Part shown: piece by piece, positions 1 to 9,830 of the stretch
Position numbering within the stretch: the stretch's first letter is position 1
Layout: every line of letters begins with the position of its first letter
Source of the DNA: Nocardia anaemiae NBRC 100462
GTDB taxonomy: Bacteria; Actinomycetota; Actinomycetes; Mycobacteriales; Mycobacteriaceae
DNA length: 64,000 bases
Direction of reading: 5' to 3'
Assembly: GCF_001612725.1 (NCBI RefSeq)
Contig: NZ_BDAZ01000004.1
Location: 186,001 to 250,000 of the forward strand
The notes under the pieces: generated by a model
The model's database searches: none
Seen by the model: only the letters and a program-made list of their open reading frames with translations
What the model was told of the DNA's origin: nothing
Translations under genes and position numbers: made by a program

Positions 1-700
1 TCTTCTTCAGACTGTTGCGACTGAGCCAGGCATCGAATGCCTCCGGGGTCGCCGGGCCGTAGGCGCCGAGGTAACCGGTAATGGCCACGGGTGCGGCGGC
101 ATCGGGTTCGGGCAGGCCACGCCAACCGTGGATCAGATGGGCCGGGCTGGTGAAGGTGACCCGATTGCCTTGCGCGGGACCGTGACACAGCGCTCCCTGC
201 CAGGCCAACGGCTTGAGCAGCGCACCCCAGCCGGAGCGCAATTCGGCACCGAGCCGATGGAATGCGGGGTCGGCGACCAGCGCGTCGACCAGTTCGTCTC
301 GGCTGAGCACCACGCCGTCGAGCACCTGCGCCACCGCATCGGCCAGCGCCGCGACCTCCGCCGGAGAAGCCCCGAAGGTGCGCTGCCACGCGGGCTTTTC
401 CCAGGTGCGGGCGGAACCGATCAAGGACAGAGCCGCGGCCGCCATATCGGGGGCGAGCGCGTGCAGAGTTCCGCGCATGGCCCAGGTCTTCATCAAGGTG
501 CCCGCCGCCAATTCCGGTAGTAGCGCACCTGGATCGGGTTTGCTGCGCCGTAGCGCCACCGCGAGATCCGCGGCCGCGGTCACTTGGGCCTGCACACCAC
601 ACAGGCGCTCGACGATCTCGGTGACCCCGGCATCGTTGGGTGCGGCGACGAATTGCCTGCGCAGCCGCCAAGCGAAAACCTGCTCCCAGGTGACGTGCAC
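1..700 (-). CDS. AlkZ-like winged-helix (HTH_42) protein, C-terminus outside the window
   Basis: The minus frame from GTG at 700 stays open to the window edge, giving about 233 residues. It has a good ribosome site (AGGAGAGG) just upstream. The sequence fits the HTH_42 family of actinobacterial winged-helix proteins, about 370 aa when complete. That family includes AlkZ, a DNA glycosylase that unhooks interstrand crosslinks and alkylated bases using a Gln-X-Gln motif. Here residues 33-40 read LCGVQAQV, so Gln37 and Gln39 sit where I recall the AlkZ catalytic pair. Other readable stretches are KTWAMRGTLHAL and ITGYLGAYGPATPEAF. A glycosylase role is inferred from family and motif. Many family members have no known function. 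Confidence 0.75.
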   Translation of the reverse strand, partial: MHVTWEQVFAWRLRRQFVAAPNDAGVTEIVERLCGVQAQVTAAADLAVALRRSKPDPGALLPELAAGTLMKTWAMRGTLHALAPDMAAAALSLIGSARTWEKPAWQRTFGASPAEVAALADAVAQVLDGVVLSRDELVDALVADPAFHRLGAELRSGWGALLKPLAWQGALCHGPAQGNRVTFTSPAHLIHGWRGLPEPDAAAPVAITGYLGAYGPATPEAFDAWLSRNSLKK

Positions 701-766
701 CTACGCCTCTCCTCTGTTCCGGCCGACCGGACCCAGCCCCTTACCGGATCCGATGCAGTGCCGGAT

Positions 767-1714
767 TCATCCCAGCACTGTGCTGCAGAACAGTACTCCG
801 ACCGCGATCTCGAGAAGGCCAACTACCGTTGCCGCCATCACAGCGAGCAACGCGGTCCGGTTCGTCGCGCGATGCACCGCACCGACCGGTGCGACCAAGC
901 GTTCGGCCCGATCCAGTACCGCGGTGGCCGCCGCGCTCATCGCCCCCGACGGCAGCGGTTCGGTCGCACCGACGATCGCGAGCAGACCCCCGAGCAGCGG
1001 CTCCCTGCCGTGTGTGCGCGCCGCCGTATCGTCGGCGCACATCTCGAGTAGTCGACCGATTTCGTGCACCCCATCGCTCACCAGACGCATGCCGGGCAGG
1101 GTGATCGCGATGCCGCGCAGGAATCGGAGCAGTCCGGGATGCCGCTCGCTCAGATGTGCGTGCTCGTGGGCGAGCACCGCGGCGAGCTGTTTCTCGCTCA
1201 GCGCGTCGACCGCCGCGCTGGTGACGACGATGGTGTCGGGCCGTCCGGCCACACAATAGGCTTGGCGCTCGGGCGAATCCAGCACGAGCGCACCGACGCC
1301 AGGCACTCGACGACCGACCATGCGAACCGCCCGTCCGTGCGCGATGGTCTTGCGCCGCATGTACAGCATCGCCCGTGCGGCATGCGCCAGCAGGCCGAGG
1401 AGCGCGACGGCGACCAGCGCCGCACAGGTCAAAGTCCCCAATTGGACCAGCAGGCCACCATGCAGGCGCATCGGTGTGGCCAACGCGGTATAGCAGTCGT
1501 GCAGCGTCTCGCCGGGATGCCAGTAAGTGGCGAATTCGACGATCAGCATGGCGGCCGCGATCACCCACGCACCCAGTGCGCCCGCGATCGCGACCAGCCA
1601 GGCGAGCACCCCGAGTCGGGGCGCGACGCCGCGCCGGGTGAGTCTGCGCAGCACGGTCGGGCCGAAGGTGGCCACCAAGCTGCCGTAGATCATCAGGCTG
1701 ACGGCTATGTTCAC
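767..1714 (-). CDS. M56-family (BlaR1-like) membrane metallopeptidase
   Basis: This 315-aa protein has several membrane segments (first at about residues 5-25, then about 35-55 and 90-110). A zinc-protease motif HEHAH lies near residue 183 (VLAHEHAHLSERHPG), followed by EMCADDTAAR, which fits the third-ligand region of M56 peptidases. It has no C-terminal penicillin-binding sensor domain, so it is the short actinobacterial form rather than full BlaR1. Its start overlaps the stop of the BlaI-type repressor gene by 4 bp, so the two are translationally coupled. In such pairs the protease is thought to inactivate or signal to the repressor. The signal sensed here is unknown. Confidence 0.9.
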   Translation of the reverse strand: MNIAVSLMIYGSLVATFGPTVLRRLTRRGVAPRLGVLAWLVAIAGALGAWVIAAAMLIVEFATYWHPGETLHDCYTALATPMRLHGGLLVQLGTLTCAALVAVALLGLLAHAARAMLYMRRKTIAHGRAVRMVGRRVPGVGALVLDSPERQAYCVAGRPDTIVVTSAAVDALSEKQLAAVLAHEHAHLSERHPGLLRFLRGIAITLPGMRLVSDGVHEIGRLLEMCADDTAARTHGREPLLGGLLAIVGATEPLPSGAMSAAATAVLDRAERLVAPVGAVHRATNRTALLAVMAATVVGLLEIAVGVLFCSTVLG

Positions 1715-2091
1715 GGCACCCCTGGGGTTTTGCGTGAGGTCAGTCGACGCAGCGCGGCACGCAGTCCGGCCGACTCCTCCTCACTGATCCGATCGACGAA
1801 ATGGCTGAGCACCAGATCCGAGCGGCCGCCGGAGCCGAGTGCCTCGAGCATGAGCCGCGCGCTGTGTTCCTCGCGTGTCATGGTCGGCCAATATCGATAT
1901 GCCTTGCCCGCGCGTTCGCGCGCCAGCCAGCCCTTGCGGTGCAGGTTGTCCATGGTCGACATGACCGTGGTGTAGGCAATACCGCGTTCGGCGGCCAGTT
2001 CGTCGAAGATTTCGCGGACCGTTGTGGTCTCCGCGTCCCGATCCCAGATGCGGTCCATGATCACCGCCTCCAAATCCCCGAATGTACGCAT
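1711..2091 (-). CDS. BlaI/MecI/CopY-family transcriptional repressor
   Basis: This 126-aa protein matches the BlaI family in length and form. An N-terminal winged helix (about residues 5-75, including RGIAYTTVMSTMDNLHRKGW) is followed by a short helical dimerisation and cleavage tail. It is the first gene of a two-gene unit with the M56 peptidase and overlaps it by 4 bp. BlaI proteins repress their own operon and target genes until a partner protease is activated. No beta-lactamase lies in the window, so the regulon is unknown. A 10-bp perfect palindrome about 65 bp upstream is a candidate operator. Confidence 0.92.
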   Translation of the reverse strand: MRTFGDLEAVIMDRIWDRDAETTTVREIFDELAAERGIAYTTVMSTMDNLHRKGWLARERAGKAYRYWPTMTREEHSARLMLEALGSGGRSDLVLSHFVDRISEEESAGLRAALRRLTSRKTPGVP

Positions 2092-2156
2092 GATGCCGTC
2101 TCCCTCATCAAATACTGGACATCTATGACGTATCAGGGTAGCTGGCTCGGCCTGTT

Positions 2157-2166
2157 ACTACGTAGT
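2157..2166. promoter_or_regulatory. candidate BlaI-type operator palindrome
   Basis: ACTACGTAGT is a perfect 10-bp palindrome 65 bp upstream of the repressor start. BlaI-family operators are short dyads built from TAC/GTA-like half-sites, so autoregulation from here is plausible but inferred from position and symmetry only. It also coincides with the stop codon of the small upstream frame. Confidence 0.35.
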
Positions 2167-2316
2167 CATACCGTAGATTCGCCTGTCAGATGGCACAATA
2201 GGCGCGAGGTAGAACAGGTTCTCCGAGTCGTACCCGACACGCTCCTGTCGTAGCCACTCGCGGTCTGCACCGTAGTACTCGCGCTCGGGGTCGAAACTCT
2301 TGGCGCTCCCACTCAA
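2158..2316 (-). CDS. hypothetical 52-aa protein, possibly decayed
   Basis: The minus frame from TTG at 2316 encodes 52 aa with natural-looking composition and GC-rich third positions. It contains stretches such as FDPEREYYGADREWLRQERV and LFYLAPIVPSDRRIYG, then stops at TAG (2160-2158). The TTG overlaps the TGA of the preceding small frame by 4 bp, which looks like coupled translation. I recognise no family. It may be a genuine short gene, or the second half of a longer gene broken by a frameshift near 2315. Confidence 0.35.
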   Translation of the reverse strand: MSGSAKSFDPEREYYGADREWLRQERVGYDSENLFYLAPIVPSDRRIYGMTT

Positions 2317-2420
2317 TGCTCGAAAACGCTCATCTCTCCAGGCTCGGTCTCGAGCGCGTCGCGGTCGAATATCAGCAGGCTGAGCAAGAACAGTCCGCTG
2401 ACAAGGAGCAGGCCGATCAC
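2313..2420 (-). CDS. hypothetical small single-helix membrane protein, start uncertain
   Basis: The frame is open from 2513 to a TGA at 2315-2313, but the only clear start codon is GTG at 2420. That start gives 35 aa. The open part encodes one hydrophobic helix (LIVIGLLLVSGLFLLSLLIF) with acidic flanks. Third positions are strongly GC, which argues for real coding. Codons before the GTG (ESPEAAF-like, acidic) also look coding, so the 5' end may be damaged. A short neighbouring frame starting ATG at about 2526 (MEGEVAELRRAM) could be the displaced N-terminus. No family is recognised. Confidence 0.3.
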   Translation of the reverse strand: MIGLLLVSGLFLLSLLIFDRDALETEPGEMSVFEH

Positions 2421-2668
2421 GATCAGATCGGGGACGAACGCCGCCTCGGGTTCGTAGCCGGAGTCTCGAGCGAAACTGTCGGCGGTCTCATCGCGCGTCG
2501 AAGTTCCGCCACCTCACCTTCCATTGGAGGGGTTCGCCAACGTCAGGCCGTCGCGGGTGCGCCAGTGGCACCATTTGTGCCGGGTTATACGGCAAACGCG
2601 GTAATGCGCGCTGGCTCAGATTCACAGCGCCGACAGCACTTGTCCTCGACTGGACATAGAGTGCTGCG

Positions 2669-3877
2669 GTGGACGTGGTGGTCGCTGTGGGAATCGTCAT
2701 CGGTGCGGTAATCGTCGTTGTGGGAGTGGTCGGCGCGCACTGGTATCTGTGGCGGCGGCTGGTGTCGGATACGACGGAGCGCGGATCGACCGCCCGCCGG
2801 GTAGGGTCCGGCGTAATCGTCACGGGGACAACGCTTTTGATCGGCGCATTCGTGTCCGAATCGGCCGGAGTCCCGTTCCTGATCACCCGGATCATCGCCT
2901 GGCCCGGCTATCTGTGGGCCGCGCTGTTCCTGTATCTGGTGCTATGGCTGTTGATCGGTGAGCTGGTGCGGCCGCTTATCCGGGGTTGGCTTTCGCGCAA
3001 GCCCGAGGCCGTTCCGGCAGTCGACGCGACGACGGAAGATCATCCCGCGCCGGTTCCACGGCGACTCTTCGTCGCTCGGGCGGTGGGTGCCGCGGCCACG
3101 CTGGCGGCGGTGAGCACGGTCGGCTACGGCGCCAACAGCGTGCTCACCGGCCCACGCGTGAAGCAGTTGACGGTGCCGCTGGCCAATCTGCCGCGTGCCG
3201 GGCACGGCTTCCGGATCGCCGTGGTCAGCGATATTCATCTCGGTCCGATTCTGGGTCGCGGATTCGCCGAGCGGGTGGTCGAGACGATCAACGACACCCA
3301 GCCGGACCTCATTGCCGTGGTGGGCGATCTGGTCGACGGCAGCGTCGAACACCTGCGCTCGGCGGTCGAACCACTGGCACGGTTGCAGGCACGGCACGGC
3401 GCCTACTTTGTCACCGGCAACCACGAATACTTCTCCGGTGCCGAGCAGTGGATCGAGCATGTGCAGGAACTCGGACTGCGGCTGCTGGCGAACAGCCGCA
3501 CCGAGCTGCCGTATTTCGACCTCGCCGGTGTCAACGACATTCAGGGTCGACGGATCGGGCAGGGACCGGATTTCGCCGCCGCGCTCGGCGACCGTGACCT
3601 CGCCCGCACCGCGGTGCTGCTGGCGCATCAGCCGGTACAGATCCACGATGCGGTCGAGTTCGGCGTCGACCTGCAACTGTCCGGCCACACCCACGGCGGC
3701 CAGTTATGGCCAGGCAATTATCTTGCGGGCCTTGCCAATCCGACCGTCGCGGGCCTGGAACGCTACGGCGACACCCAGCTCTACGTCACCCGCGGCGCGG
3801 GCGCGTGGGGACCCCCGGTCCGGGTCGGCGCACCCTCCGATATCACCGTGATCGAACTCGCGTCGAAGCTGGCGTGA
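2669..3877 (+). CDS. membrane-anchored metallophosphoesterase (YkuE/YaeI type)
   Basis: This 402-aa protein starts at GTG 2669. Residues 1-30, 45-65 and 80-100 are hydrophobic helices, and a fourth hydrophobic stretch lies near 135-155. The calcineurin-like phosphoesterase domain follows from about residue 180. Its metal-binding motifs appear in order: DIHLGP, GDLVDG, GNHEY, then HQPV and SGHTHGGQ. All metal ligands are present. YkuE/YaeI relatives act on phospholipid pyrophosphates or other phosphoesters at the membrane. The exact substrate is unknown. It converges on katG with 30 bp between the stop codons. Confidence 0.92.
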   Translation: MDVVVAVGIVIGAVIVVVGVVGAHWYLWRRLVSDTTERGSTARRVGSGVIVTGTTLLIGAFVSESAGVPFLITRIIAWPGYLWAALFLYLVLWLLIGELVRPLIRGWLSRKPEAVPAVDATTEDHPAPVPRRLFVARAVGAAATLAAVSTVGYGANSVLTGPRVKQLTVPLANLPRAGHGFRIAVVSDIHLGPILGRGFAERVVETINDTQPDLIAVVGDLVDGSVEHLRSAVEPLARLQARHGAYFVTGNHEYFSGAEQWIEHVQELGLRLLANSRTELPYFDLAGVNDIQGRRIGQGPDFAAALGDRDLARTAVLLAHQPVQIHDAVEFGVDLQLSGHTHGGQLWPGNYLAGLANPTVAGLERYGDTQLYVTRGAGAWGPPVRVGAPSDITVIELASKLA

Positions 3878-3907
3878 CTGCTGCCACCCCACCGCCGACC
3901 CAGCCGA

Positions 3908-6178
<2,271 letters not shown>

Positions 6179-6610
6179 TCAATCGACCTGGGATGCGGCG
6201 CAATCGGGACACGTGCCCCAGTAGATGACCTCGGCCTCGTCGATGGCGAAGCCGCGGTCGTCGGACGCGGTCAAGCACGGGGCCGCACCGACCGCGCAGT
6301 CGACATCGGCGATCGATCCGCACCCTCGGCATACGACGTGATGGTGGTTGTCACCGACCCGTGTTTCGTACCGCGCGACCGAACCGGACGGTTGAATGCA
6401 TCGAAGCAGGCCTGCGGCGGTGAGCACGCGCAGCGAGTCGTAGACCGCCTGGTGCGACACCGCTGACAGGCGAGATCGCACGGCGCGGATGATCGAATCC
6501 GTGTCGGCGTGTGGATGGTCGTGCACCGCACTCAACACCGCGATGCGGGGAGCCGTCACGCGAAGCGAAACTCCCCGCAGCATCTGCTGGAATTCCGTGG
6601 CCGTGGACAC
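6179..6610 (-). CDS. furA: FurA, peroxide-sensing Fur-family repressor
   Basis: This 143-aa Fur-family regulator closely follows mycobacterial FurA. It contains LRVTAPR, SRLSAVSHQAVYDSLRVLTAAGLLRC (recognition region), the metal-binding NHHHVVCRGC and ADVDCAVG, and a C-terminal CPDC. I chose GTG 6610 because the N-terminus then matches FurA length and because a promoter sits exactly so that transcription would begin at this codon. No Shine-Dalgarno precedes it, which suggests a leaderless message. It represses itself and katG until iron-bound protein is oxidised. Confidence 0.95.
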   Translation of the reverse strand: MSTATEFQQMLRGVSLRVTAPRIAVLSAVHDHPHADTDSIIRAVRSRLSAVSHQAVYDSLRVLTAAGLLRCIQPSGSVARYETRVGDNHHHVVCRGCGSIADVDCAVGAAPCLTASDDRGFAIDEAEVIYWGTCPDCAASQVD

Positions 6611-6617
6611 GCCCAGG

Positions 6618-6646
6618 AGTCTCGTCCGCTTTCTGGAATGAGTCAA
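6618..6646 (-). promoter_or_regulatory. furA promoter and probable FurA box, leaderless
   Basis: On the minus strand TTGACT (6646-6641) is followed after 17 bp by GAGACT (6623-6618), and the GTG start lies 7 bp further on. TTGACTCATTCCAGAAAG resembles the AT-rich region that FurA binds upstream of furA in mycobacteria and streptomycetes. Binding and the leaderless start are inferred. Confidence 0.6.
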
Positions 6647-6801
6647 GCATCGCCGCGTCGTCGGTGTGGCCAGCAACCACGACGCGCTACCGGGCTGTCT
6701 CGAGTCATCTTGGCAGGATCTGGCTGGCCGCGTGGTACGCGCACAGCACCTGCGGCGGCCTTGGCCGAGCCGAGGTCGTGGCCGTTGCTCGATGCGCCCG
6801 C

Positions 6802-7626
6802 TCAGTCGTCGACGGGCTGTACCGCGGCGGCGATCGGCTCGAGCCTCGCGATCAGCTCGTCGAGCTCGTCCGCGCTGAGCACGTCGTACGCTGGCGCCGC
6901 CAACTCGTCGGTGCGAGCCTCGATCCGCTGCTTGGTCTCCCGGCCAGCATCGGTGAACCCGCCGGTGGCGTCCACGAGGCCGCGGCCGCGCAGCCCGTCG
7001 ACGACAGCGGCCAGCTGCGCCTTGGGCAGGTGGTGGATCCGGCCGAACTTCTCCGCCCTCATCCCGAGGGACAGAGCCATGAGGACGTGGGACTCGGTGC
7101 CGCCGATGCCGTGGGCGACGAGGGCGGCGTTGTGGCCGTCTCCGCGGTGCTCCCGCAGCAGCGTCGCCGCGTGCCAGAGTCTGGCCACCGGCTCCTCGGG
7201 CGCGTCGAGCGCCCGGAGCCCGGCGTACAGCGCTCGGCCCTCGGTCGGCGCGCTCACCGCCGCTCGGGCGGCGAGGTCGGCGACCCGCACCAGACCGAAA
7301 GACTCGGTGAGCTCCCCGATCTTCTGCCGCAGCGCGGCGGCGCTGCCTCGCTCGCGCACGGCGATCGCCTCCTGCGGGGTGATCTTGCCCCAGACCCATG
7401 GGATGTGGCGTGCCACCTCGCCGTCGGCGAAGTTGTAGAAGACCGCGTGCACCACAGCCGCCGGTGCCAGCCCCAGCGGTGCGGCCCGGCCCGCGAAGTA
7501 TCCGTCCCAGTAGTTGCGCATGCCGAGGGCCAGGAACGCCTCGGTCGGCATTTTGGAGAAGGTGATGGTGGCGATCGGCTCGACGAGCTCGAACATGCGA
7601 TGGATCTTGGCCTGTGGGTGCGGCAT
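6802..7626 (-). CDS. SCO6745-family helical protein
   Basis: This 274-aa protein starts at ATG 7626 behind an AGGAG site 9 bp upstream. The sequence is mostly alpha-helical and lacks a signal peptide. It begins MPHPQAKIHRMFELVEPIA and contains NYWDGYFAGRAAPLG and HIPWVWGKITPQEA. The C-terminal part (KAQLAAVVDGLRGRGLVD, TDAGRETKQRIE) looks like a MarR-like winged helix. This pattern is typical of the actinobacterial family named after S. coelicolor SCO6745. Its biochemical role is not established. It lies upstream of furA on the same strand, separated by about 190 bp containing the furA promoter. Confidence 0.75.
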   Translation of the reverse strand: MPHPQAKIHRMFELVEPIATITFSKMPTEAFLALGMRNYWDGYFAGRAAPLGLAPAAVVHAVFYNFADGEVARHIPWVWGKITPQEAIAVRERGSAAALRQKIGELTESFGLVRVADLAARAAVSAPTEGRALYAGLRALDAPEEPVARLWHAATLLREHRGDGHNAALVAHGIGGTESHVLMALSLGMRAEKFGRIHHLPKAQLAAVVDGLRGRGLVDATGGFTDAGRETKQRIEARTDELAAPAYDVLSADELDELIARLEPIAAAVQPVDD

Positions 7627-7794
7627 CGGTCGGTATCTCCTGTGGTCGTGTGCTGGATATGACTGGCCGCGCCGGTCGAAATCATCGGTGACGCGCCAAT
7701 GCCTGATCCGCGAACACCCGGGTCGCCCGCCCGTGGGCACCACCGCGATCGGCGCAGACGCCATGCCGGGCACCTCTGCGCTGGCCTCGGCCAA

Positions 7795-7813
7795 CCTGCC
7801 AGAAAGTTCGACG
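7795..7813. repeat. 19-bp motif, copy 1
   Basis: CCTGCCAGAAAGTTCGACG recurs at 9961-9979 with one mismatch. Both copies are intergenic and about 2.2 kb apart. They may be binding sites of a common regulator or remnants of a small repeat. No known family is assigned. Confidence 0.5.
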
Positions 7814-7861
7814 CGGGAAAGGGCCGTCTCGAGTCCAGATCGTGGCGGGATTCGGCTGGTC

Positions 7862-8286
7862 TCAGGAGGGAACCACCGTCTCGGGGCGAGCTGTGATGGC
7901 CTGGTGCACGGTCAGGAAGAACAGCACGAATCCGATGGTCAGCAGGACGTGACCGATGCCCGCCAGCTCCGATAGTGGTGTGGATTCGCCGTACCCGAGG
8001 ACGGTGCGGGCACCGATGATGGTCATGCACGACACCGCCCAGAGGACACGGTGTTGTAGACGGTGAGGAACCAGCGATAGGCGCGGGTGTTCGACAGGGT
8101 GAGTTGGTGTTCGAGCACCAGGGCGATCAGGAAGAACAGTGTTCCCAACGCCAGCAGGTGAGTGTGGACCACGGCGAGTTCGGTCTTGCCGGTGAACTGG
8201 TGGGCTTTGGTGAGTTCGCGGTAGAACAGGCCCGAGGGCAGTCCCAGTGCGGTGTAGCCGACGGCGGCCCAGTAGAGCGGTTTCAT
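7862..8286 (-). pseudogene. DUF2871 membrane protein, frameshifted
   Basis: The frame from ATG 8286 encodes a typical DUF2871 N-terminus (MKPLYWAAVGYTALG, SGLFYRELTKAHQFTG, VVHTHLLALGTLFFLIAL) and ends early at 8023 after a nonsense tail. The family sequence resumes in the next frame as LWAVSCMTIIGARTVLG, then LSELAGIGHVLLTIGFVLFF, ending at TGA 7864-7862. One missing base around 8045-8050 explains the break. Restoring it gives a protein of about 140 aa with four membrane helices. It may be a true mutation or a sequencing error. It follows the DUF4267 gene in tandem, 40 bp away. Confidence 0.85.
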
Positions 8287-8326
8287 CGAGTCCTCGTTCG
8301 TGAAATATGTTGCGGGCGTGTAGACG

Positions 8327-8761
8327 TCAAGCGAGCTGTGCGGTGGGCGCTGGGGCGGCGGCCTGCTGGGCTGGCGCCTTGCCGGTTTCGCGGAGGATCA
8401 GCGCGCCCGTTACCGCGATCAGCGCGGAGGTCAGGCCGTGGACGCCGAAGGCGGTGGCCGTGGAGCCGTGGTGGGCCAGGACGTTGATCATGTCGCCGAA
8501 CGGGGCGACGGCCACCGTCAGCAGGACCCAGCCCATGGCGCGGCGGTGGCCGGTTACCAGCAGGGCGCCCATGCCCAGACCCATCGCGAGTTCGCGGCTG
8601 CCCTTCACGATGAGGAAGCCGACGCCGTCGCCCGCGGGCCAGTCCGGCAGGCCGAAGCCATGGGCGGAATCCGCGGGAGTCAGGACGAACGAGATCCCGA
8701 GGTAGAAGGTGAACAGAACGACAGCGGCGGCCAGGACGGTGTTGAGGTTCTTGCGCGACAT
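8327..8761 (-). CDS. DUF4267 small membrane protein
   Basis: ATG 8761 follows an AGGAGA site with good spacing and gives 144 aa. The protein has four hydrophobic segments at about residues 8-28, 47-70, 76-96 and 100-122. It contains GDGVGFLIVKGSRELAMGLG and MGWVLLTVAVAPFGDMINVL, characteristic of DUF4267. The C-terminus is a short Ala-Pro tail. Members are uncharacterised inner-membrane proteins often found near stress or redox regulators. It is likely cotranscribed with the frameshifted DUF2871 gene downstream. Confidence 0.85.
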   Translation of the reverse strand: MSRKNLNTVLAAAVVLFTFYLGISFVLTPADSAHGFGLPDWPAGDGVGFLIVKGSRELAMGLGMGALLVTGHRRAMGWVLLTVAVAPFGDMINVLAHHGSTATAFGVHGLTSALIAVTGALILRETGKAPAQQAAAPAPTAQLA

Positions 8762-8833
8762 GGTTGTTCTCCTGTGACGTTGAGACGGGGAATTGTTGTC
8801 CGACAAGGCATCCGGCCCTGCCGAGGGGTAATA

Positions 8834-8868
8834 CCCGGCCGACTGCGCTCTCGCGCGAGTCGGCCGGG
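8834..8868 (-). terminator. hairpin terminator after the monooxygenase gene
   Basis: CCCGGCCGACT (8834-8844) pairs perfectly with AGTCGGCCGGG (8858-8868) across a 13-nt loop. It begins 28 bp past the monooxygenase stop codon. There is no long T tract, as is common in high-GC actinobacteria. Confidence 0.65.
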
Positions 8869-8896
8869 CCGTGGAATTCTGGTTACCGATCGGCGG

Positions 8897-9262
8897 TCAC
8901 CGAGACAGCACGTCGCCGGGTCCTAATTCGAGGGCGAGATGGAAGATCATCGGTCGTGCGGTGAGGTCGAGATCGTTTTGGATCCGCAGCGTCAGCTCGC
9001 GCCATTCCGGAGTGCCGAGGGCGTTGCGCAGGGCAGTGCCGCTGTCCCAATCCCCGACGTTGACGAACACCGCCTCGGCCGCCTCACCGGCCGCCTGGAA
9101 CATCCGGGTTCGACGGAAACCGGACGCGGCCGCCATGTACTGGGCGCTGTCGCGCCAGCGCTGCAGGAACAGGTCCCGCTGGGCCGCGGGTACCGACATC
9201 GTGTTGATCACTGTGACCGGGGCGTCGCTGTCAGGGACGGCCGGAGTGCTTGGGTTCGTCAT
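8897..9262 (-). CDS. antibiotic-biosynthesis-monooxygenase-fold (ABM) protein
   Basis: This 121-aa single-domain protein has the short ferredoxin-like alpha/beta fold of ABM proteins: a beta strand VTVINTMSVP, helix AAQRDLFLQRWRDSAQYM, then GFRRTRMFQA and AVFVNVGDWDSGTALRNAL. Family members are cofactor-free monooxygenases or haem/quinol-modifying enzymes, and many are uncharacterised. It is divergent from a MarR regulator with a perfect inverted repeat just upstream of its start. It is therefore probably the regulator's main target, perhaps in quinone or electrophile stress (inference). Confidence 0.82.
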   Translation of the reverse strand: MTNPSTPAVPDSDAPVTVINTMSVPAAQRDLFLQRWRDSAQYMAAASGFRRTRMFQAAGEAAEAVFVNVGDWDSGTALRNALGTPEWRELTLRIQNDLDLTARPMIFHLALELGPGDVLSR

Positions 9263-9263
9263 A

Positions 9264-9282
9264 TTGTCACATTAAGTGACAA
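9264..9282. promoter_or_regulatory. MarR operator between divergent genes
   Basis: TTGTCAC-ATTAA-GTGACAA is a perfect 7-bp inverted repeat with a 5-bp spacer. It starts 2 bp upstream of the monooxygenase start codon and lies 60 bp upstream of the MarR gene. A degenerate second dyad (TGTCAATAC ... TGGCAATCA, 9293-9315) follows. Size and placement fit a MarR dimer controlling both genes. Confidence 0.75.
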
Positions 9283-9341
9283 TCATTTTTTATGTCAATA
9301 CGGTTAGATGGCAATCATGTTGAGTTGCTAGTCTGGGAGTC

Positions 9342-9830
9342 ATGACGAACCGGCCGCTGGACTCGCGCGGGGCATTCCTGCTGTCGCAGATCGGTTTCCA
9401 CGTGTCGCACCGGCTCACCGAGCAGCTCGCGCGATTGGATCTGGACCCGGCCCACTTCGCGGTCCTCACCCAACTGGCCGTCACGGATGGCCGGAGTCAG
9501 CAAGAACTCGCGGATCTGTTGCGGGTTCACCGCAACGCGATGGTCGGACTGGTCGACGAGCTGGAGGAACGCGCACTGGTGACCCGGCAGCCGCATCCCG
9601 CCGACCGGCGCGCACACGCGGTCCATCTCACCGATCAGGCACGCGAGGTGCTGAAGGCGATCCAATCCGAGGCCGACGCATTGGAATCGGAAATCCTTGC
9701 CCCACTCGACGAGACCGAGCGAACCCTGCTCCTTCCGCTACTCCACCGCATCGCCGCACACGCGGGCCTCCCGCCCGGAGTGCACCCCGGCCTGCAACGA
9801 CGGCGCCGCGCACGCCGACAACCACGGTGA
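9342..9830 (+). CDS. MarR-family transcriptional regulator
   Basis: This 162-aa MarR regulator has a winged helix at about residues 35-105. The recognition helix is near SQQELADLLRVHRNAMVGLV and the wing RQPHPADRRAHAVHLT carries the conserved D-R-R. The C-terminal tail is arginine-rich and may be longer than the folded domain. It is transcribed divergently from the ABM-fold monooxygenase, and the shared 79-bp intergenic region holds a perfect operator. Autorepression and control of the neighbour, with release by a small-molecule ligand, is the expected mode. Confidence 0.92.
   Translation: MTNRPLDSRGAFLLSQIGFHVSHRLTEQLARLDLDPAHFAVLTQLAVTDGRSQQELADLLRVHRNAMVGLVDELEERALVTRQPHPADRRAHAVHLTDQAREVLKAIQSEADALESEILAPLDETERTLLLPLLHRIAAHAGLPPGVHPGLQRRRRARRQPR

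Noticed and set aside
6611..7399. Long 406-aa frame upstream of furA
   Set aside because: Only the last 143 residues match FurA. The rest is antisense-like arginine-rich sequence over the SCO6745-like gene, and a promoter lies at 6618-6646.
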